Below, piece after piece: positions 1 through 7,404 of a stretch of 17,624 bases of DNA (position 1 is its first letter; each line of letters begins with the position of its first letter). This DNA is from Candidatus Staskawiczbacteria bacterium RIFOXYD1_FULL_32_13 (GTDB lineage: Bacteria > Patescibacteriota > Minisyncoccia > Minisyncoccales > Staskawiczbacteraceae), in assembly GCA_001820485.1 (NCBI GenBank), contig MHPU01000004.1, positions 11,929 to 29,552 of the forward strand. Direction: 5' to 3'. Position numbers and translations under genes: made by a program. The notes under the pieces were generated by a model, which was not told the origin of the DNA, made no database searches, and saw only the letters and a program-made list of their open reading frames with translations.

Positions 1-1951
1 GACCTGCATCACATTTTTCATTTGATGCACAAGTTTGTTTGACTTGATCTGTAATTGTGTTTGTACAAGATGAAGTTGTTGTTCCTGGGTTATTACATGT
101 AAAGGTTTTGTAATCTTGATGTACTTTTCCATCAACTCCACAAGTTGGACTTCCTATGTATCCATTTGTTCCACAGTTTGCATTGGTATTACATACTACA
201 TTTTTACACTCTGCATTTTCACAAAGTTGATTGGCAGTGCAAGTTGTTTGTAATTGAGGCGTAATTGTGTTTTTACAAGATGAACTTGTTGTTCCTGGGT
301 TATTACATGTAAAGGTTTTGTAGTTTTGGAAAACATTATTGTTTTGACAGAATAATCCATCAATTAATCCATTTGTTCCACAGTTTGCATTGGTATTACA
401 TACTACATTTTTACATTCTGCATTTTCACAAAGTTGATTGGCAGTGCAAGTTTGAGCTACTTCTTGTTTGTTGCCACAAGAATCATACCAATAAACTGAA
501 TTTCCAGAGCATGCTTGAGATGCATGAGAAGTACAAGCTTGGTTGACTATAACATATACAATAAATGTTTTTGATTTTGTTCCTGAAGTAAGTGTTAAGT
601 TAGCTGAATATGTTCCAGGTGCCTGATATGATGTATAACAAGAACTATTGCTTCCAGTACAAGATCCTGTCCAGCTATATGTATATGTTCCTGTTCCTCC
701 TGTTGCATTTACAAAAAATGTAACTGTTTGTTCTGTTAAAGCAGGATTTGGGGCAACTCCAGCTTGACCATCTAAATCTGGGATACAAACTCCATTTTGA
801 TAACAACCATTAGCACAAGTTGTTTGCAATCTATCTTCTTGCACGCTTGTGCAACTTGAATTTACTTGTCCTGGGTTTGTGCAAGTTGGAATATTGTATT
901 TCTGAAAAACATTAGCACTATTTGCTCCTGTTCCACAGAAAAGGCCACCAACTGTAGTTTCTGTTCCACAATTTGCATTGTTAGAGCAAGCTACTGGTTT
1001 GCATTGACCTTGGTCACAAATTTGATTTTTTAGGCAAGTTGTTTGTAATTGAGCAGTAATTGTGTTTGTACAAGATGAACTTGTTGTTCCTGGGTTATTA
1101 CATGTAAAGGTTTTGTAGTTTTGGAAAACATTATTGTTTTGGCAGAATAATCCATCAATTAATCCATTTGTTCCACAGTTTGCATTGGTATTACATACTA
1201 CATTTTTACACTCTGCATTTTCACAAAGTTGATTGGCAGTGCAGGTCTCTACTAATTCTTGTTTTTTACCACAAGAGTTATACCAATAAACTGAATTGCC
1301 ATCACATTTTTTAGAAGCATGAGATTGACAGCAGGAATTATATGGATCGTTTAATTTTTTATCACATTGTGCTTCAGTTAACCATGGAAGAATAAAAATA
1401 TCTTCTAAATCAACATTTCCATTACAATTTACATCATATGAAATATTATAAATTCCTGATGTATTCACAAAATTCACAACTAAACTTGTTAGTATCGAAC
1501 ATTGAGTTGTTATACAAGCTCCAGAAGAACAAATCTGCTCGACTGCACAACTTTCAATCATTCTCTTATTTAAGACATCTGAACAATAAGCATTTAATTG
1601 TCCTGGATTTATACATGTTGGGGTATTATATTTTTGAAAAACATAGTTACCCTGACAGAACGATCCTCCAACTGTAGTTTCTGTTCCACAATTTGCATTG
1701 GTAGAGCAAGCTACAGGTTTACATTGACTATCTTCGCAGGATTGATTTAAAGGACAATATTGATATATATCATGTATATTATTACAAGAATCAAACCAAT
1801 AAACTGAACCAGAAGCACATGCTTTAAATGCAAACGGAACGCACTCCGCTGCAATAACATTATTTATAGGCGAAAAACTAAATAGCAACATTCCTTGAAA
1901 AATAAATATTGCTAAAAATAAAATGTTTTTCTTATTAATAATTTTGTTCAT
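1..1951 (-). CDS. Secreted Cys-rich repeat protein with dockerin-like and PKD-like segments, partial (C-terminus off left edge)
   Basis: One uninterrupted minus-strand frame of 650 codons runs from ATG at 1951 to the left edge with no stop, so the C-terminus is missing. Residues 1-35 look like a signal peptide (basic start, hydrophobic core, VIAA before ECVPF). The mature part has five Cys-rich units of about 70 residues (approx. 66-135, 237-306, 306-379, 502-571, 571-641) with the pattern C..NQ.C....CK.V.C..N..CGT, then FC, VFQ.Y, TC.NPG and a closing TC. Three linkers carry a GNSVYWY.SCG-type motif. Residues 173-184 (DVNCNGNVDLED) match the calcium loop of a dockerin/EF-hand. Residues 392-470 resemble a PKD/Ig-like beta domain (SWTGSC, APGTYSANLTL). 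It starts 27 bp after the sortase stop, so is probably co-transcribed. Whether the missing end carries a sorting signal cannot be seen. The function is unknown; a surface or extracellular role is inferred. Confidence 0.85.
   Translation of the reverse strand, partial: MNKIINKKNILFLAIFIFQGMLLFSFSPINNVIAAECVPFAFKACASGSVYWFDSCNNIHDIYQYCPLNQSCEDSQCKPVACSTNANCGTETTVGGSFCQGNYVFQKYNTPTCINPGQLNAYCSDVLNKRMIESCAVEQICSSGACITTQCSILTSLVVNFVNTSGIYNISYDVNCNGNVDLEDIFILPWLTEAQCDKKLNDPYNSCCQSHASKKCDGNSVYWYNSCGKKQELVETCTANQLCENAECKNVVCNTNANCGTNGLIDGLFCQNNNVFQNYKTFTCNNPGTTSSSCTNTITAQLQTTCLKNQICDQGQCKPVACSNNANCGTETTVGGLFCGTGANSANVFQKYNIPTCTNPGQVNSSCTSVQEDRLQTTCANGCYQNGVCIPDLDGQAGVAPNPALTEQTVTFFVNATGGTGTYTYSWTGSCTGSNSSCYTSYQAPGTYSANLTLTSGTKSKTFIVYVIVNQACTSHASQACSGNSVYWYDSCGNKQEVAQTCTANQLCENAECKNVVCNTNANCGTNGLIDGLFCQNNNVFQNYKTFTCNNPGTTSSSCKNTITPQLQTTCTANQLCENAECKNVVCNTNANCGTNGYIGSPTCGVDGKVHQDYKTFTCNNPGTTTSSCTNTITDQVKQTCASNEKCDAG
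239..448 (-). repeat. 70-codon repeat unit, near-identical to 1034-1243
   Basis: This stretch and 1034-1243 encode the same 70-residue Cys-rich unit with only two amino-acid differences (T/K and A/P near the end), and the DNA is almost identical too. The unit at 29-241 shares its first ~27 residues and its NPGTT segment. This points to recent in-gene duplication or gene conversion. It is coding sequence, not a CRISPR array. Confidence 0.8.
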
Positions 1952-1978
1952 ATTTTTAAATTTATTACTTATATTATT

Positions 1979-2695
1979 TTAATTATTTAATAAAATCTCA
2001 CCAAAAACGACTATCCTCTTAAAATCTTTACCTGGAGGATAACAACTAACTAACATTATCACGTTTGTTTCATTTGTCAAGGATTTTTCTATTTCTTGAC
2101 CTTTATTGATAATTTTCTTATCTTTAATTGTATAAATATATTTTTTGTTATTTAAGTTTAAATAAATTTCATCTCCAATATTTAATTTATCTAAATTACT
2201 AAAAACTGTATCGTGCTTTATATTTGGCCAACCAGGAGGAGCTGAATGTCCTAAAATCGTAATTTCTCCAACAGCTGTTGGCAAAACTGAGTCTGGATAA
2301 TAAATAACCCCTGAGTCTAAATATTTATATAAAGCATTAACATCTTTAGTTTGAGGAAAAACAATTTCTGTTTGCAATGAAATTGCAGGAATCTCTAAAA
2401 TATTTTCTTTTTCTGAATATTCAGATTTAACGTTTAAAACAACAATTTTCTCTTTTACATTAACATTTATATTTGCAGTAGGTTCTACAATAGTTGGAGT
2501 TGGTAAAACATCATTTTTGTAATAATCAGCTAATACATCTTTCCCAGAATAAGGGTTTAAAAAATCATAAGTTAAACCACCAATTGCATTATAATTAAAA
2601 ATCCAAGAAATATCTTGCCAATTAAAAATCATATATCCAATTAAATATAAAAATACAAATATCTTGGCTGTTTTTTTAAAATCTGTTTTGTTCAT
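1979..2695 (-). CDS. Sortase family transpeptidase
   Basis: This 238-residue protein has one N-terminal membrane segment (about residues 10-28), a linker, and a C-terminal sortase domain (about 98-236). The expected catalytic residues are visible: His150 in ILGHSAPPG, Cys218 in LVSCYPPG, and Arg227 in KDFKRIVV. Sortases cleave a C-terminal sorting motif on secreted proteins and join the protein to the cell surface or to another subunit. The start ATG overlaps the CAP gene's TAA by one base (TAATG), which implies translational coupling. The Cys-rich secreted gene follows after 27 bp and is the obvious candidate substrate, though its C-terminus is outside the window. The class (D/E-like) is not certain from sequence alone. 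Confidence 0.9.
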   Translation of the reverse strand: MNKTDFKKTAKIFVFLYLIGYMIFNWQDISWIFNYNAIGGLTYDFLNPYSGKDVLADYYKNDVLPTPTIVEPTANINVNVKEKIVVLNVKSEYSEKENILEIPAISLQTEIVFPQTKDVNALYKYLDSGVIYYPDSVLPTAVGEITILGHSAPPGWPNIKHDTVFSNLDKLNIGDEIYLNLNNKKYIYTIKDKKIINKGQEIEKSLTNETNVIMLVSCYPPGKDFKRIVVFGEILLNN

Positions 2696-3750
2696 TAATT
2701 TATAAAATAATTATTAGATAAATATTGAACTATTACTTCTTTATCCACATATGTAGCAAAACACAATAATAAAACCATTACAAAAGATTTTAAAACTAAT
2801 TGTCTATTTTGGATGTTATAATTAACAACAATATTTAATATTGAAACTATAGAAATAAAAATAAATAACCAATATACAAACTTTTGCAATAATTCTTCAT
2901 ACCCATAAATAACAACATTAAAAAATTCTGCATAAAAATTTCTTTTTGTATTTTCGCTACTTTCTTTTATAGATAAAATACTATCTTGTGCAGAAAGAAC
3001 TTGTTTTTTAGGAATTTCTACAGTTTTCCCACTTTCTGTCTCAATTGCCATATTAGCACCATCATTTAAAATTGCAACTGGTTTTATGTTTTGAATTATA
3101 GTCTCTGAAATTACTGTGGACACAATAGGACTATTTACTGCATTATTAATCTGAACTTTTTGCTTACCAAATAATTGAACTACAACTGTAGCCTGACTTC
3201 CATCAAAGTTTCCAGTCAAGACTGCGGTTCCCACTTCATTATAATTTGCATTTAAAAAATTTTCTTTATGCGATTCTGAATTAAACCAAGCAGTATAAAC
3301 ATCAACAGATTCAGTAAAACCAATGGCTAAATTTTCTCCAGCATATTTGTAATTATAACCAATCTTCTTAAACCAAAACCAAGGCGTGATCCCATTTGGG
3401 CTTTGATGTGCAAAATAACCATAATTTATCATATCTTGAGCCTTAAGCATAGCAGCTTGATCAAGTTTTGTATTTTGCCCCAAAGCATTAAACCCCAAAG
3501 CAGTTCTTTGACCATTTATCAATTCTAATAAATCTAATTTTGAAACATCAGCAAAAAATATATTTTTAGGAATATTTAAAGAAAAAGAAACAAATAAAAT
3601 TTTAACAACCAAAATAAAAATTACAAAATAAAACAATAAGCTACTTTGCAGAAATTTTGGGGAATAATTATTATCCAAAAAAGGCACAAATAATAACTTT
3701 ATTTGATACACAATTTTGTCAAAAATATCTTCATCTAATGAATAATCCAT
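2695..3750 (-). CDS. CAP (SCP/PR-1/YkwD-like) domain membrane protein
   Basis: The 351-residue protein has an N-terminal cytoplasmic stretch, a membrane segment (about 36-58), an extracytoplasmic CAP domain (about 70-195), a linker of about 90 residues, and two hydrophobic segments near the C-terminus (about 288-312 and 320-336). CAP hallmarks are visible: LLELINGQR at the domain start, FAHQSPNG with His115, GENLA at 138-142, and WFNSESHKENFLN with His161, the pair that usually lines the CAP cavity. Family members are extracytoplasmic, with varied and often unknown activity. It is the first gene of the CAP-sortase-repeat protein operon and lies downstream of a near-consensus promoter. A role in envelope or surface assembly is inferred from its neighbours. 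Confidence 0.88.
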   Translation of the reverse strand: MDYSLDEDIFDKIVYQIKLLFVPFLDNNYSPKFLQSSLLFYFVIFILVVKILFVSFSLNIPKNIFFADVSKLDLLELINGQRTALGFNALGQNTKLDQAAMLKAQDMINYGYFAHQSPNGITPWFWFKKIGYNYKYAGENLAIGFTESVDVYTAWFNSESHKENFLNANYNEVGTAVLTGNFDGSQATVVVQLFGKQKVQINNAVNSPIVSTVISETIIQNIKPVAILNDGANMAIETESGKTVEIPKKQVLSAQDSILSIKESSENTKRNFYAEFFNVVIYGYEELLQKFVYWLFIFISIVSILNIVVNYNIQNRQLVLKSFVMVLLLCFATYVDKEVIVQYLSNNYFIN

Positions 3751-3840
3751 AATGTTTTTATCACATTTATAATCAGCCGTAAAAGTTAGTAAAATATTTC
3801 AATTTTAAACTACAATTAGCTTTTTTAAAATTTATTTGTT

Positions 3841-3868
3841 ATTATATCATATTATATTATATTGTCAA
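3841..3868 (-). promoter_or_regulatory. Promoter of the CAP-sortase-repeat protein operon
   Basis: On the minus strand, TTGACA (3868-3863) is followed after 16 bp by TATAAT (3846-3841). Both hexamers match the sigma-70 consensus exactly. The ATG is at 3750, leaving a leader of about 80-85 nt. Confidence 0.75.
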
Positions 3869-3882
3869 CATAAGTAAACAAA

Positions 3883-3902
3883 AACAGGAGAAATCTCCTG
3901 TT
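3883..3902 (-). terminator. Rho-independent terminator for the gap/small-ORF transcript
   Basis: Perfect 8-bp stem (AACAGGAG / CTCCTGTT) with an AAAT loop. Reading the minus strand it is followed by TTTTGTTT. It sits 21 bp past the 26-codon ORF and upstream of the next promoter. Confidence 0.7.
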
Positions 3903-3923
3903 ATATAATTTGTTTTATAAAAT

Positions 3924-4004
3924 TTATTTTACGTTTCTTGCTTTTCTTTTTATTTTCTGTCTTTTAATATGTCTTCTTGTACACTTTTTTGTTTGATTTT
4001 TCAT
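3924..4004 (-). CDS. Putative very small basic protein (26 aa)
   Basis: An ATG at 4004 opens 26 codons ending in TAA at 3924-3926. The product is very rich in Lys and Arg (13 of 26 residues) with one Cys and one His, e.g. CTRRHIKRQKIKRK. The charge pattern resembles tiny ribosome-associated proteins, but I cannot assign a family. It lies between gap and a terminator on the same strand, which fits a genuine last gene of that transcript. Against it: no Shine-Dalgarno sequence is visible and A-rich DNA easily yields Lys/Arg codons. A palindromic repeat sits immediately upstream. Confidence 0.4.
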   Translation of the reverse strand: MKNQTKKCTRRHIKRQKIKRKARNVK

Positions 4005-4013
4005 TTTTATTTC

Positions 4014-4106
4014 GTCATTGCGAGGCTATCGCAATAGCCGAAGCAATCTAGAATTTAATCAACGAATTCTAGATTGCCACGTCGCCTGCGGGCTCCTCGC
4101 AATGAC
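4014..4106. repeat. Dispersed palindromic intergenic repeat, copy A
   Basis: A 93-bp element with inverted ends (GTCATTGCGAGG ... CCTCGCAATGAC) and internal motifs AAGCAATCTAGA and TCTAGATTGCCACGTCGCC. It is related to copies at 5197-5289, 15273-15306 (partial) and 16208-16305. It is MITE/REP-like with no coding capacity. Confidence 0.85.
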
Positions 4107-4122
4107 AAGAACGAATAAATAA

Positions 4123-5151
4123 TTACAATTGTTTTCCTACAAACTCGCAGAATTCTGCGAGCCTGCAAGAATATGCCCATTCATTATCATACCAAGCTAT
4201 AACTTTAATCATATTACCATTTACCATGGTTTCTGACAAGTCAACTATTGCTGAATATGAATCTCCAATATAATCACAAGATACTAATTTATTTTCATCT
4301 GTTCTTAAAATACCTTTAAAATTATTTTCTTTTTCAGCTTTTTTAAATGCTTCGCTAACTTCTTCTTTGGTTACTGTATTTTTAACCTCAATAATCAAAT
4401 CCAAAAGAGAAACTGTAGGTGTTGGTACTCTAACTGAAATACCATCTAATTTTCCACTTAACTCTGGAATTATTTTACCAATTGATTTGGCCGCTCCTGT
4501 ACTAGTAGGAATAATGTTTTGACCTGCAGATCTTGCGCGACGCAAATCTTTATGAGGTAAATCTAAAATTCTTTGGTCATTGGTATAACTATGAATTGTA
4601 GTCATAAAGCCTTTTTGAATCTTAAAATTGTCATTTAAAACTTTTGCTACTGGTGCTAAACAATTGGTAGTGCAAGATCCCATATCCATAATATCAATAT
4701 CTCTAAAATCAACTTCTTCTGTATTAACGCCCAAAATAAACCCTGGAATCTTTTCTTGCCCTGAGGAATTCGAAGGGTCTTTGCCAGGCCCAGATAAAAT
4801 AACTTTTTTAGCTCCAGCACTTAAATGCTTTCCTGCACCGACTTTATCATTAAAAGCACCAGAACACTCTAAAACAATATCAACTTTTAAATCTTTCCAG
4901 GGTAATCTTTCTGGATTTTTTTCACTAAAAGTTTTAAATTCTTTGCCATTTACAATAATAGCATTTTCAGTAAATGAAATTTCTGCATCAAACCTACCAT
5001 AATTTGAATCATACTTTAAAAGATGAGCCAATGTTTTATTATCTGTTAAATCATTGATTGCAACTATTTCAATATCAGTATGATTTTCCTGAATCCTTTT
5101 AAAAACTTGTCTACCAATTCTGCCAAAACCATTTATCGCAATTTTAATCAT
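4123..5151 (-). CDS. gap: Glyceraldehyde-3-phosphate dehydrogenase
   Basis: This 342-residue enzyme converts glyceraldehyde-3-phosphate, phosphate and NAD to 1,3-bisphosphoglycerate in cytosolic glycolysis. The Rossmann start INGFGRIGR (residues 6-14) and acidic NDLTD at 33-37 suggest NAD preference. The active site SCTTNCLAP gives catalytic Cys160 with Cys164; His187 in HSYTNDQ is the base. The RRARSAGQNIIPTSTGAAK block and WYDNEWAYS near the C-terminus are also typical. An unusual loop at about residues 125-134 (DPSNSSGQEK) coincides with a short palindromic DNA element and makes this loop longer than usual. No clear promoter was found; the intergenic space upstream is filled by a composite repeat. 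The enzyme pairs functionally with phosphoglycerate mutase and enolase further along. Confidence 0.97.
   Translation of the reverse strand: MIKIAINGFGRIGRQVFKRIQENHTDIEIVAINDLTDNKTLAHLLKYDSNYGRFDAEISFTENAIIVNGKEFKTFSEKNPERLPWKDLKVDIVLECSGAFNDKVGAGKHLSAGAKKVILSGPGKDPSNSSGQEKIPGFILGVNTEEVDFRDIDIMDMGSCTTNCLAPVAKVLNDNFKIQKGFMTTIHSYTNDQRILDLPHKDLRRARSAGQNIIPTSTGAAKSIGKIIPELSGKLDGISVRVPTPTVSLLDLIIEVKNTVTKEEVSEAFKKAEKENNFKGILRTDENKLVSCDYIGDSYSAIVDLSETMVNGNMIKVIAWYDNEWAYSCRLAEFCEFVGKQL
4759..4777 (-). repeat. Short palindromic element inside gap
   Basis: CCCTGAGGAATTCGAAGGG on the plus strand: a hairpin-forming sequence with CCCT/AGGG arms, sharing CCCTGAG...TCGAAGGG with the element in trxB (13429-13448). 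On the coding strand it encodes about residues 125-131 of GAPDH, in frame. Confidence 0.65.
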
Positions 5152-5162
5152 ATTTACTCAGT

Positions 5163-5330
5163 GTCATTCCCGCGAAAGCGGGAATCCAGCTCAATTGTCA
5201 TTGCGAGGGTATCGCAATACCCGAAGCAATCCAGAGTTTTAAACACTAATCCTAGATTGCCGCGTCGCCTGCGGGCTCCTCGCAATGACAAAAAAAACGA
5301 AACTGGATTCCCAATCAAATTGGGAATGAC
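5163..5330. repeat. Nested composite of two palindromic repeats (copy B inside another element)
   Basis: The outer element has inverted ends GTCATTCCCGCGAAAGCGGG (from 5163) and, at 5303-5330, CTGGATTCCC...TTGGGAATGAC. Inside it lies a full copy of the GTCATTGCGAGG family at 5197-5289. It fills almost all of the 219-bp gap/zinc-ribbon intergenic space, so one repeat appears to have inserted into another. Short open frames through it are not genes. Confidence 0.85.
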
Positions 5331-5370
5331 AAAATAATTTTCTTAATTTATTTTACTCAATTTATAATAT

Positions 5371-7095
5371 TTATGCAACCTCGTTATTATAACATTCTTT
5401 GCAATAAATTTTAGCAATATATTCTTCGCTAAAAGGAGTCTCAAAATTATTAGGACATTGCGTTTGACCATGAATATGCAACTTATTATTGCAATTACAC
5501 TGCATATTTTTTATACTACGTCTTGGTCTTTGTGCAATTCTAGCCTTATATCTACAATCAGGACAATTATGAGGAATTGGGATACTGTGTGCTTTATAAA
5601 AATCCAATTCAGTTTGTACGATATTATAATTCCTTTTACATAATTTACATGCGAGAATTTCTTTACATATAGATGAATCAATCTCTTCAATAGAATCTGG
5701 TATTTGATCGGGCTTTATAGTTTCTTTACCAAACGTTCCTGGAATTTGATCTTCCCAATTGTATCCCATTGTAACAGCAGTTTCTTTTGTAATGGGCATA
5801 TAAACCTGACCCTGTGTTTCGTTATATCCTAATGGAGATAATTGTGGTGGAAAAAATTCGCCAAATTCTTTAGTTTCTTTCATGTGTACGATAATTTTTT
5901 CTTTTAGAACATCGTATTCCTCCTTTGAATATTTTTTATTTAATATTACATATTCGCCTTTTTTTACTCCCACACAACCAAAAAGATTTTGACTATTATG
6001 ACAAGTATCACAATACATAATATCAGAATCATCATAACATAAATGTGAAAAAAGCGTATTATAAGCACGAGTTAATCCATGAGACTCATATACAAGTTCA
6101 CATTTGAAACCAAAATGATATGTATCCATACAATCTTTTGCTTCTATAGTGGCAATTATATTTTTTGAATCCTCAGCCGAATAAACATCAAAACCATTTT
6201 TAACATTTTTAGAATTAAAAATCATGCTTCCTGAAGAATTGACTGATCGCTCAATTTCTGATGCTCTATGAATCGCTTCATTTTTTACTAATTCTACATA
6301 CTGTTGCCATAGCTTTTGCCTTACTGAAAAAGAACCTAAATTCCATTCAGAAATTTTCTTTAAATATTCCTCTTTAGTGTATTGTTGATTTAAAAAATAA
6401 TTTTGTTTATTACGAAGATTATATGAAAGAAAACAATTCTGACAACCTCGGCAATCATAGCAATAATAACAATCAGTAGAATCACGACAAAGTAAACAAA
6501 ACTGAGATTTATAGCAACGTTCGCAATCAACGCATTCATACAATAAATCACCTGCATCAGTAAGCATAGAACAGTCACAACAATCATGCCCATTTTTCCA
6601 AACATTAGAAGAATACATTATATTCTCTGAATCAAAAACGCAAAATGATAAATAACAATTTTTATTATTATTTGAGTGGTGAGTATATTCTGAATTAACA
6701 CAGTTTTTTGTAAGAAGCGCTATACGCGGCACTGAAAGTTGCAATTCTTGCCATTGCGTAAAAAAAGAACGAGAAAAATCAAAATCACGCCCAAACTCAT
6801 AAGCATTCCATTTATCACCCCACCAACAAGTAGAACAATAAACTTTAAATGGTTTATTTGGAGAATAAATAGTTACTGTGCTTTTACCACAAAGGTCACA
6901 ATTTCTTCTATATAATACACGTTCATTACGCCACGCATATCTTCGGCGTTGCCTACATTCAGGGCACCAAGTTGGTGCAGGCACTTTAATTTTTTCATAA
7001 AATGCAAAATCATCTGGCTCAATTATAAAGTCCTTTTTGCAGTTTTGACAAGCCTGCACTGAGCTTGTCGAATGTGTTTTTATTTCACTTTGCAT
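5371..7095 (-). CDS. Cys-rich double zinc-ribbon protein (function unknown)
   Basis: A 574-residue soluble protein with many Cys pairs. The N-terminal block has CxxC pairs at C16/C19, C44/C47, C66/C69 and C87/C90, with the segments FIIEPDDFAFYEKIKVPAPT and CPECRQRRR. A similar block recurs near the C-terminus (CKLCKRNYNI, then LDFYKAHSIPIPHNCPDCR, RPRRS, CNCN, CKEC). The middle (about 130-390) holds degenerate repeats such as NCYLSF, DCSMLTD, ECVDCERCYKSQFC and NCFLSYNL, suggesting a Cys-rich repeat fold. The paired ribbons are consistent with zinc binding and perhaps nucleic-acid or protein contact, but this is inference. I recognise it as a family frequent in CPR genomes without known function. 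It has no signal peptide or membrane segment. Residues 8-13 are encoded by a short palindromic element. Confidence 0.8.
   Translation of the reverse strand: MQSEIKTHSTSSVQACQNCKKDFIIEPDDFAFYEKIKVPAPTWCPECRQRRRYAWRNERVLYRRNCDLCGKSTVTIYSPNKPFKVYCSTCWWGDKWNAYEFGRDFDFSRSFFTQWQELQLSVPRIALLTKNCVNSEYTHHSNNNKNCYLSFCVFDSENIMYSSNVWKNGHDCCDCSMLTDAGDLLYECVDCERCYKSQFCLLCRDSTDCYYCYDCRGCQNCFLSYNLRNKQNYFLNQQYTKEEYLKKISEWNLGSFSVRQKLWQQYVELVKNEAIHRASEIERSVNSSGSMIFNSKNVKNGFDVYSAEDSKNIIATIEAKDCMDTYHFGFKCELVYESHGLTRAYNTLFSHLCYDDSDIMYCDTCHNSQNLFGCVGVKKGEYVILNKKYSKEEYDVLKEKIIVHMKETKEFGEFFPPQLSPLGYNETQGQVYMPITKETAVTMGYNWEDQIPGTFGKETIKPDQIPDSIEEIDSSICKEILACKLCKRNYNIVQTELDFYKAHSIPIPHNCPDCRYKARIAQRPRRSIKNMQCNCNNKLHIHGQTQCPNNFETPFSEEYIAKIYCKECYNNEVA
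7057..7074 (-). repeat. Short palindromic element inside the zinc-ribbon gene
   Basis: CACTGAGCTTGTCGAATG on the plus strand, related to the elements in gap and trxB (shared C.CTGAG....TCGAA.G). It encodes about residues 8-13 (HSTSSV) in the N-terminal tail just before the first CxxC. Confidence 0.5.
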
Positions 7096-7185
7096 AATTT
7101 ATTTTACTGAATAATTTTGTGCTGCAAAAATATACTGTTCTATAAATATTTTTTGCTGTTTTTGTTTGATTTTAATCATATTTAT

Positions 7186-7226
7186 ATCGTATCATTTTAG
7201 TACTTTTATCGTATCATTTTGATACG
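7186..7226. repeat. 13-bp direct repeats and hairpin upstream of the zinc-ribbon gene
   Basis: ATCGTATCATTTT occurs at 7186-7198 and 7208-7220. The second copy forms the hairpin CGTATCATTTTGATACG (7210-7226). A 16-bp sequence TCATTTTAGTACTTTT (7192-7207) overlaps the first copy and recurs exactly at 7384-7399. Possible regulator or transposase binding sites; the function is not established. Confidence 0.55.
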
Positions 7227-7281
7227 ATTTTTACAAATCATAAATTCTTTATTGTTGATTACTAAGTGATATTAAGTTTAT

Positions 7282-7404
7282 CACAGAAAAGTGCTAAAAT
7301 GAAGGTATAATAGTCTTAAAATGGTCGTACATTATTAAAAAATTATACCCTAATTTGACTGCTTAATTTCCCAGATTAAGTAATCATTTTAGTACTTTTC
7401 TGTG
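7282..7404. repeat. 21-bp inverted repeats just upstream of the transposase (123-bp MITE-like unit)
   Basis: Arms at 7282-7302 and 7384-7404 are inverted copies matching at 20 of 21 positions (outer sequence CACAGAAAAGT.CTAAAATGA). The 81-bp interior includes a further inverted pair, GGTATAAT/ATTATACC. The right arm overlaps the transposase GTG start (7402). Together with 7096-7281 it fills the 306-bp space between the zinc-ribbon and transposase genes. No matching arm is seen past the transposase. Confidence 0.65.

Noticed and set aside
1..1250. Regularly repeated DNA resembling a CRISPR-like array
   Set aside because: The repeats are in-frame coding units of a Cys-rich protein, ~210 bp long, without short uniform spacers.
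1438..1677. 79-codon plus-strand frame
   Set aside because: Antisense to the Cys-rich repeat gene, which is continuous on the other strand.
5080..5337. 85-codon plus-strand reading frame
   Set aside because: It is antisense to the start of gap and then translates the composite intergenic repeat; no ribosome site.
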